A DNA stretch of 64,000 bases from Enterococcus wangshanyuanii (GTDB lineage: Bacteria; Bacillota; Bacilli; Lactobacillales; Enterococcaceae), in contig NZ_CP021874.1 in NCBI RefSeq assembly GCF_002197645.1, positions 3,286,001 through 3,350,000 on the forward strand, written 5' to 3'. Below, piece by piece: positions 59,951 to 64,000 of the stretch. A model generated the notes under the pieces. It ran no database searches, was not told the origin of the DNA, and saw only the letters and a program-made list of their open reading frames with translations. How positions within the stretch are numbered: the first letter of the stretch is position 1; every line of letters begins with the position of its first letter. The position numbers and the translations under genes were made by a program.

Positions 59951-60694
59951 ATGGTAGAAGAGCAACGAAAAAAAAGGAAGAAAAAAAAGGGCAATGCGCA
60001 AACAAAATCATCAAAACAATCCATAAATAAAATAAATTCAGAAACAAAAAGATCAAACCCGAAAAGAAAATCTAGAAAATCACCTCCTAATTCTAAGAAA
60101 AGTAAAAATAAGGGACATTCAGAAAGAAGAAAACCGATTCCAAAGCAAAAAAGAAATCCTTTGTATACCTTTATTTTTAATGTTTTCTTTTATAGTTTTA
60201 TTTCATTCATGGTTATTGGATCGATATTGTTTGCAACAAGCAAGAGTTCAGACAGAAGTGTTCTTGGGTATCGTTTCTTCGGTGTTTTAACTGATTCGAT
60301 GGTGCCAAGAGATCCTAAGACTCAAAAAGGCGGATTTCATTCTGGAGACATTATTATCGTGTAAAATATCGAGGGGGATTCGGCTAAGGTAGGAGATATT
60401 ATCACTTTCAAACCAAGCATTAATAGTACAGCCTTCTTGACGCACAGGGTAAAAAAGAAAATGGATCATTTAGGTGAAACTAAAGGAACCTACTACATTA
60501 CACAAGGGGATGCAAATAAAGCAGAGGATGTTCCTATAAGTGAAAAACAAGTAGTTGGTAAAAAAGTATTTGCGATACCTAAAGTAGGCGGCATTTTGAA
60601 CTTTGTCAGTGAAAATCTACTGGTGTCGATCATTTTCTTAGTTTCAGTCTTTGGTTTTATCACGATCATTCGCTATTACATTTTAAACAAATAA
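59951..60694 (+). pseudogene. sipW: SipW-type signal peptidase I interrupted by an in-frame stop
   Basis: One frame runs 59951-60694 but has TAA at 60362-60364. Before it: a lysine-rich cytoplasmic tail of about 68 residues, a membrane helix (FIFNVFFYSFISFMVIGSIL) and catalytic Ser116 in VLTDSMVPRD. After it, in the same frame: NIEGDSAKVGDIITF, the catalytic His165 in AFLTHRVKK, QGDANKAED and a second membrane helix. This is the ER-type (Ser-His) SipW layout. The stop splits serine from histidine, so the enzyme should be inactive unless the codon is read through or is a sequencing error. Ribosome site GAGGG nine bases ahead. Its presumed substrates follow. Confidence 0.85.
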
Positions 60695-60790
60695 CGGTAA
60701 TTTCTTTTTGATTAAGAAAAGAAGAGTGTCTTGACTTCAACTTGATCAAAAGGTGAATTATATAAAAAAATTGGGGAAGGAAGTAAAAAG

Positions 60791-61837
60791 ATGCAAAAAA
60801 ACAAGAAGAAAAAAATATTGGCTTTAGCAAGCGGTTTTGCGCTTGTTGCTGTAATGGCAGCAACATTTGCTTGGTTCACAAGTGAGGACCAAAAAACCAA
60901 CCACTTTGAAGGTCAGATCGCAACAGGAAAAGATATTGAAGTAGTGGAAACATTTGAACCACCGACCGAATGGGAACCAGGTTCAGAAGTAAACAAAGAT
61001 GTGGCAATCGCCAATATCGGTAAATATGACACATTGATCCGTGTATCTTTAAGTGAGTCATTACAATTATTGAAAGATCATAATGCAAAACAAACAACAG
61101 GTGCAGAGCTTGAAAATCAAACAAGCAAAACTGTTTATGTATTACCAGGAACAGACGCACCAGCAGGATTTACAGATTCTGTCTTTGATGGAGCTGCACC
61201 AACATTAACTGTTGCTGCGGGTGAATTCAGCGGAACATATACATTAAAAGTAAAAGAAAAAGCTGAAACTGTCGGTACAAAAACAACTTATACGTACCGT
61301 TATGCATTTGAAAAAGGCGGCGTACTTTATCACGCTAGCGGAGTTGACGGATTTGAACGTAATGCGTCAAACCAAATCAAAGTGAAATCTGGTACACCTT
61401 CATTAAGCTATGTTTCATTGGAATATAATGCTGCAGATGAAAGAACTTGGACAGATTCACCAGTCTATACACCAACATTTACTGCAGACGGTACATTGAT
61501 TTGGAATGCACCAGCTGCTACAGGTTCTGGAAATATTCAAGTATCATTCAACAATATTACAACAGATCCTACAGTTGCTGACAAATGGTATTTCAACGCT
61601 GCTGATGGTTACTTCTACTACACAAGTGTTGTTGCACCAGGCGTAAATACATCACAATTGATGGACGCTGTTAAATTGCTTGGAACAGCTGGTAATGAAT
61701 ACAGCAAACTAATCTACGATTTAACTGTTAAAGGTCAAGGAATCTCAGCATACAAAGATGCTGTAGATCAATGGTTGCCATCAGGCGTCAATGACCCATT
61801 AGCAACTGCATTAAAAGCATTAGTACCAGCTAAATAA
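60791..61837 (+). CDS. BsaA/TasA-like SipW-dependent secreted protein (1)
   Basis: A 348-residue exported protein with the SipW-cognate signal: KKKKILALASGFALVAVMAATFAWFTSEDQKTNHF (cut to LALASGFALVAVMAATFAWF). The mature part begins with the TasA/camelysin-like beta region (DIEVVETFEPPTEWEPGSE, KDVAIANIGKYDTLIRVSLS). Such proteins form fibres or matrix in Bacillus and Clostridium. Cleavage probably follows TFA. Codon use is highly biased, so strong expression is likely. Ribosome site AAGGAAG. Confidence 0.85.
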   Translation: MQKNKKKKILALASGFALVAVMAATFAWFTSEDQKTNHFEGQIATGKDIEVVETFEPPTEWEPGSEVNKDVAIANIGKYDTLIRVSLSESLQLLKDHNAKQTTGAELENQTSKTVYVLPGTDAPAGFTDSVFDGAAPTLTVAAGEFSGTYTLKVKEKAETVGTKTTYTYRYAFEKGGVLYHASGVDGFERNASNQIKVKSGTPSLSYVSLEYNAADERTWTDSPVYTPTFTADGTLIWNAPAATGSGNIQVSFNNITTDPTVADKWYFNAADGYFYYTSVVAPGVNTSQLMDAVKLLGTAGNEYSKLIYDLTVKGQGISAYKDAVDQWLPSGVNDPLATALKALVPAK

Positions 61838-61874
61838 TAAAAGAAACAACTATCTATTTTAAGGAGGAAGAAGG

Positions 61875-62639
61875 ATGAAGAATCAGCACAGGGGGAGACA
61901 AAAGCTTTTAATTGGGCTTGTATTGATGTTTAGCCTATTGATTGCTTTTAAGCCTGTTGAAGCTAGAGGTGAGTCCGCTCTTCCTTCTGGGATGGTAGTT
62001 GGCGATGAACAGGGAATCAAAGTAAATAGTGATGGTAAATATCTGATCGATATTCGTGATGTCGAACCTGGAAAAAAATGGTCTACTAAAATTACGATCA
62101 TCAATGTGGAAAAAGATATCCCATATCAATTAACCATGACTAGTAGTAAACCGACATTGATCGAAGGAAATTTAGATTTATCAAAAGCTATTCAGATGAG
62201 CCTGTTTCTTGATGGAAAAGAAGTCTATCAAGGACCTCTGTCAGGTGTCAGTAAAGCAAGAAATCTACAGGATAAAGCGAATCCCTTGAATTTAGGTATC
62301 TATAAGGGCGGAGATACCCATTTATTAGAAGCTAAATTTGAGTTAGATGGTAAAGCCTATACCAATCGAGATTTTTTCAAAAAAAATGTAGTCGAAAATA
62401 TCTGGAACTTTAAAGCAGTCAAAACAGAATTACCAGATACAAAAGGACCAGACCCGGACAAGCCTAAAAACATCATCGAGGCAGTCAAAGACCGACTGTC
62501 GTTTCCAAAAACAGGTGAACAATGGCGCGAAGCGTTGCTGTTTATGTGTATCGGATTGTTTTTAATTTTGATTGTCCTGTTGATTTTAAAGCATAAAAAG
62601 AATGAACAAGGAAAGAAAAATAAAAAATGGATTTCTTAG
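61875..62639 (+). CDS. Cell-wall-anchored protein with FPKTG sorting signal
   Basis: A 254-residue protein. Signal peptide 1-31 (LLIGLVLMFSLLIAFKPVEA), a beta-rich extracellular domain of about 150 residues, a charged linker (KGPDPDKPKN), then the sorting signal FPKTG (variant of LPxTG), a membrane helix and a KHKKNEQGKKNKK tail. Sortase A-type enzymes should attach it to the wall. Set between matrix-protein genes, it may anchor the fibres formed by the BsaA-like proteins (inference). AAGGAGGAAG ribosome site. Confidence 0.82.
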   Translation: MKNQHRGRQKLLIGLVLMFSLLIAFKPVEARGESALPSGMVVGDEQGIKVNSDGKYLIDIRDVEPGKKWSTKITIINVEKDIPYQLTMTSSKPTLIEGNLDLSKAIQMSLFLDGKEVYQGPLSGVSKARNLQDKANPLNLGIYKGGDTHLLEAKFELDGKAYTNRDFFKKNVVENIWNFKAVKTELPDTKGPDPDKPKNIIEAVKDRLSFPKTGEQWREALLFMCIGLFLILIVLLILKHKKNEQGKKNKKWIS

Positions 62640-62668
62640 AACGATCAAAGGACAGGAGGAGATAGCGT

Positions 62669-63526
62669 GTGAAAAAGAAGTTAGCGAAAAAGAAAAAAAA
62701 TACTCGCAGAAAAAAATTTAAAATCCATGCCAAACTAATCATTGCAGTCTGCGCGTTTCTTTTTTCTGGTTTGATGGTTCTAGGAAGTACATATGCTTGG
62801 TTTGTTTCAGAAGATGAAGAAAACAACCACTTTGTAGGAACAAGGTTATCAGCTGAAATCGTTGAAGATTTTGAGCCTGATTTTGAATGGCAGTCAGGAA
62901 TGACAGTCAAAAAAGTCGTTCGTGTCAAAAACACTGGGGACGTGCCTGCCTTTGTTCGAATCAGTTTATATGAATATCTGCTGATGTTCAAAATAGATGT
63001 AGCAGATCAGACAGGAAATGGGAATTTAGCTCTTTCGCCGAATGCTATACAGCCGATTGCAGAAATAGAGCATCCAAACAACTGGGCAAATGCAGCAGCA
63101 GGCGGCGGGACGTATCTTTATGACGGACATTATTATATTGCTAAAAATGCAGTGATTCCGGCAACTGCGGAAGATCGGTATAAATTTAAAGATGCCGCTC
63201 GTAATGCAACAGATTTGAAATGGTTCAAAGTGAACTTTCCAACGAATATCTACGAAAGTTTGCCGGCAAGCGGGACACAAAATTATTGGTTATATCAAGA
63301 CGGTTATTTTTATTACTCAGAATTATTAGAGCCAAATGATTTAACAACACCGATTGTTGAGAGTGTTTCACTGGATCAAAGTGCGCCAAACAAATTTAAG
63401 GGAGCTCTTTATAAGTTAGAACCAGTAATGGATGCACATGATGCTACGCAAATCTTACTAAGTAATTGGAAGATAACACCATCAAGTCCAGCAGCCAATT
63501 TATATAAAGATCGGCTAAGTGACTAA
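62669..63526 (+). CDS. BsaA/TasA-like SipW-dependent secreted protein (2)
   Basis: A 285-residue paralogue starting at GTG after GGAGGAG. A very basic start (KKKLAKKKKNTRRKKFK) precedes the hydrophobic LIIAVCAFLFSGLMVLGSTY and AWFVSEDEENNHFVGTRLS, with the same cleavage context as protein 1. The EDFEPDFEWQSG, VKNTGDVPAFVRISLYEYLL motifs repeat the family pattern. The second half differs from protein 1. It may be a minor or terminal subunit of the same fibre. Confidence 0.83.
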   Translation: MKKKLAKKKKNTRRKKFKIHAKLIIAVCAFLFSGLMVLGSTYAWFVSEDEENNHFVGTRLSAEIVEDFEPDFEWQSGMTVKKVVRVKNTGDVPAFVRISLYEYLLMFKIDVADQTGNGNLALSPNAIQPIAEIEHPNNWANAAAGGGTYLYDGHYYIAKNAVIPATAEDRYKFKDAARNATDLKWFKVNFPTNIYESLPASGTQNYWLYQDGYFYYSELLEPNDLTTPIVESVSLDQSAPNKFKGALYKLEPVMDAHDATQILLSNWKITPSSPAANLYKDRLSD

Positions 63527-63543
63527 AAAGAGGAGGAGCCATT

Positions 63544-64000
63544 TTGAAAACAAAAAAATCAAAAAAGAAAATTAAAATAGCAAAATCCCTCTTTTTACTT
63601 ACGAGTGCAGTGATCATTATGGTGATGGTGTCATTGGGATTGCATCGAACGTATGCAGCTTTAACAGATAGTGATCAAAAAGAAAACGATTTTAGAGTAG
63701 GAAATGTTCAAACAGAGATCAAAGAAGAATTTGATCCACCTAACATATTTGAACCAGATAAAGAATATTCAAAAAAAGTACAGATAACAAATACTGGGGA
63801 ACAAGATATCTTTATTCGAGTGTTAGCTTTACCAAGTATCACAAAACAACAGTCGAATGGTTCGACCCTTTTATTGCCAGCTACGACAGAAGGAAGCAAC
63901 CCAGTTTTAACGATCGACTATAATTTGACAGATTGGATCAACGGACAGGATGGCTATTTTTATTATAAAAAGAAACTAGCGAAAAATGAACAGACAGCAG
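63544..64000 (+). CDS. BsaA/TasA-like SipW-dependent secreted protein (3), partial
   Basis: Starts at TTG 63544, seven bases after GAGGAGG, and is open to the window end (152 codons). Basic N-terminus (KTKKSKKKIKIAKS), hydrophobic stretch SLFLLTSAVIIMVMVSLGLH, then RTYAALTDSDQKENDF, EEFDPPNIFEPDKEYSKK and VQITNTGEQDIFIRVLALPS, the same order of motifs as proteins 1 and 2. The remaining part lies beyond the window. Confidence 0.8.
   Translation, partial: MKTKKSKKKIKIAKSLFLLTSAVIIMVMVSLGLHRTYAALTDSDQKENDFRVGNVQTEIKEEFDPPNIFEPDKEYSKKVQITNTGEQDIFIRVLALPSITKQQSNGSTLLLPATTEGSNPVLTIDYNLTDWINGQDGYFYYKKKLAKNEQTA

Noticed and set aside
60362..60364. Programmed recoding (selenocysteine or pyrrolysine) at the sipW stop
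   Set aside because: The codon is TAA, not TGA or TAG, and no recoding element is visible; mutation or error is simpler.

Overview
The window looks like a chromosomal segment of a low-GC Gram-positive bacterium, most likely an Enterococcus or close relative. Indicators are strong AGGAGG-type ribosome binding sites, many PTS permeases with CcpA (cre) sites, CopY/CopZ copper homeostasis proteins, a zinc lipoprotein AdcA fused to a ZinT domain, PepC, FetAB, and SipW-dependent matrix-like proteins. The species cannot be named from sequence alone. No rRNA, tRNA, CRISPR array or prophage was seen. The only mobile-element-type gene is a small serine recombinase near 59 kb.

Layout. 1-4.2 kb: tail of a KdpD-like kinase, KdpE, a MacB-type ABC exporter and a quinone-oxidoreductase-like enzyme. 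4.3-10.8 kb: a LysR regulator divergent from a six-gene operon (CoA-transferase A and B, thiolase, GntP permease, cyclase-family hydrolase, BKACE beta-keto acid cleavage enzyme) that should turn an unknown beta-keto acid into acetyl-CoA. 11-15.8 kb: redox and iron genes (ArsR, two nitroreductases, a CatE-like dioxygenase, FetAB). 15.9-21.5 kb: a GntR-controlled beta-glucoside regulon interrupted by a Zur-controlled adcA. 21.5-25.2 kb: LemA/TPM pair and stress-type proteins. 25.3-30.9 kb: a PRD regulator, ascorbate-family PTS EIIB/EIIC and a split transketolase. 31-40.4 kb: Tag-like glycosylase, cupin, a frameshifted LysR gene, a second beta-glucoside PTS unit with an RpiR regulator, an acyltransferase and an amino-acid permease.

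40.5-50.8 kb is the most coherent block: NreA/NreB/NreC-like nitrate/oxygen sensing, siroheme synthesis (SirB/CbiX, SirC, CobA, HemC, HemD), assimilatory-type NADH nitrite reductase NirBD, and a FNT nitrite channel. A NreC-type palindrome lies in front of nirB. Together they form a self-contained nitrite-to-ammonium module that makes its own cofactor from porphobilinogen onward. The early haem genes are not in the window.

50.9-59.4 kb: a DHFR-like protein, CPBP protease, copYZ without a copper ATPase, GNAT, a YtrA-like GntR regulator with its membrane protein, PepC, a candidate small RNA, an SMR exporter pair behind a riboswitch-like leader, and a serine recombinase. 59.9-64 kb: a SipW-type signal peptidase with an in-frame stop codon, followed by three BsaA/TasA-like secreted proteins and an FPKTG-anchored protein; the last gene runs off the window.

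A family of long intergenic repeats (about 10.8-11.1, 19.9-20.1, 30.9-31.2 and a short form at 53.2 kb) sits at gene ends and combines terminator-like hairpins with a conserved body.
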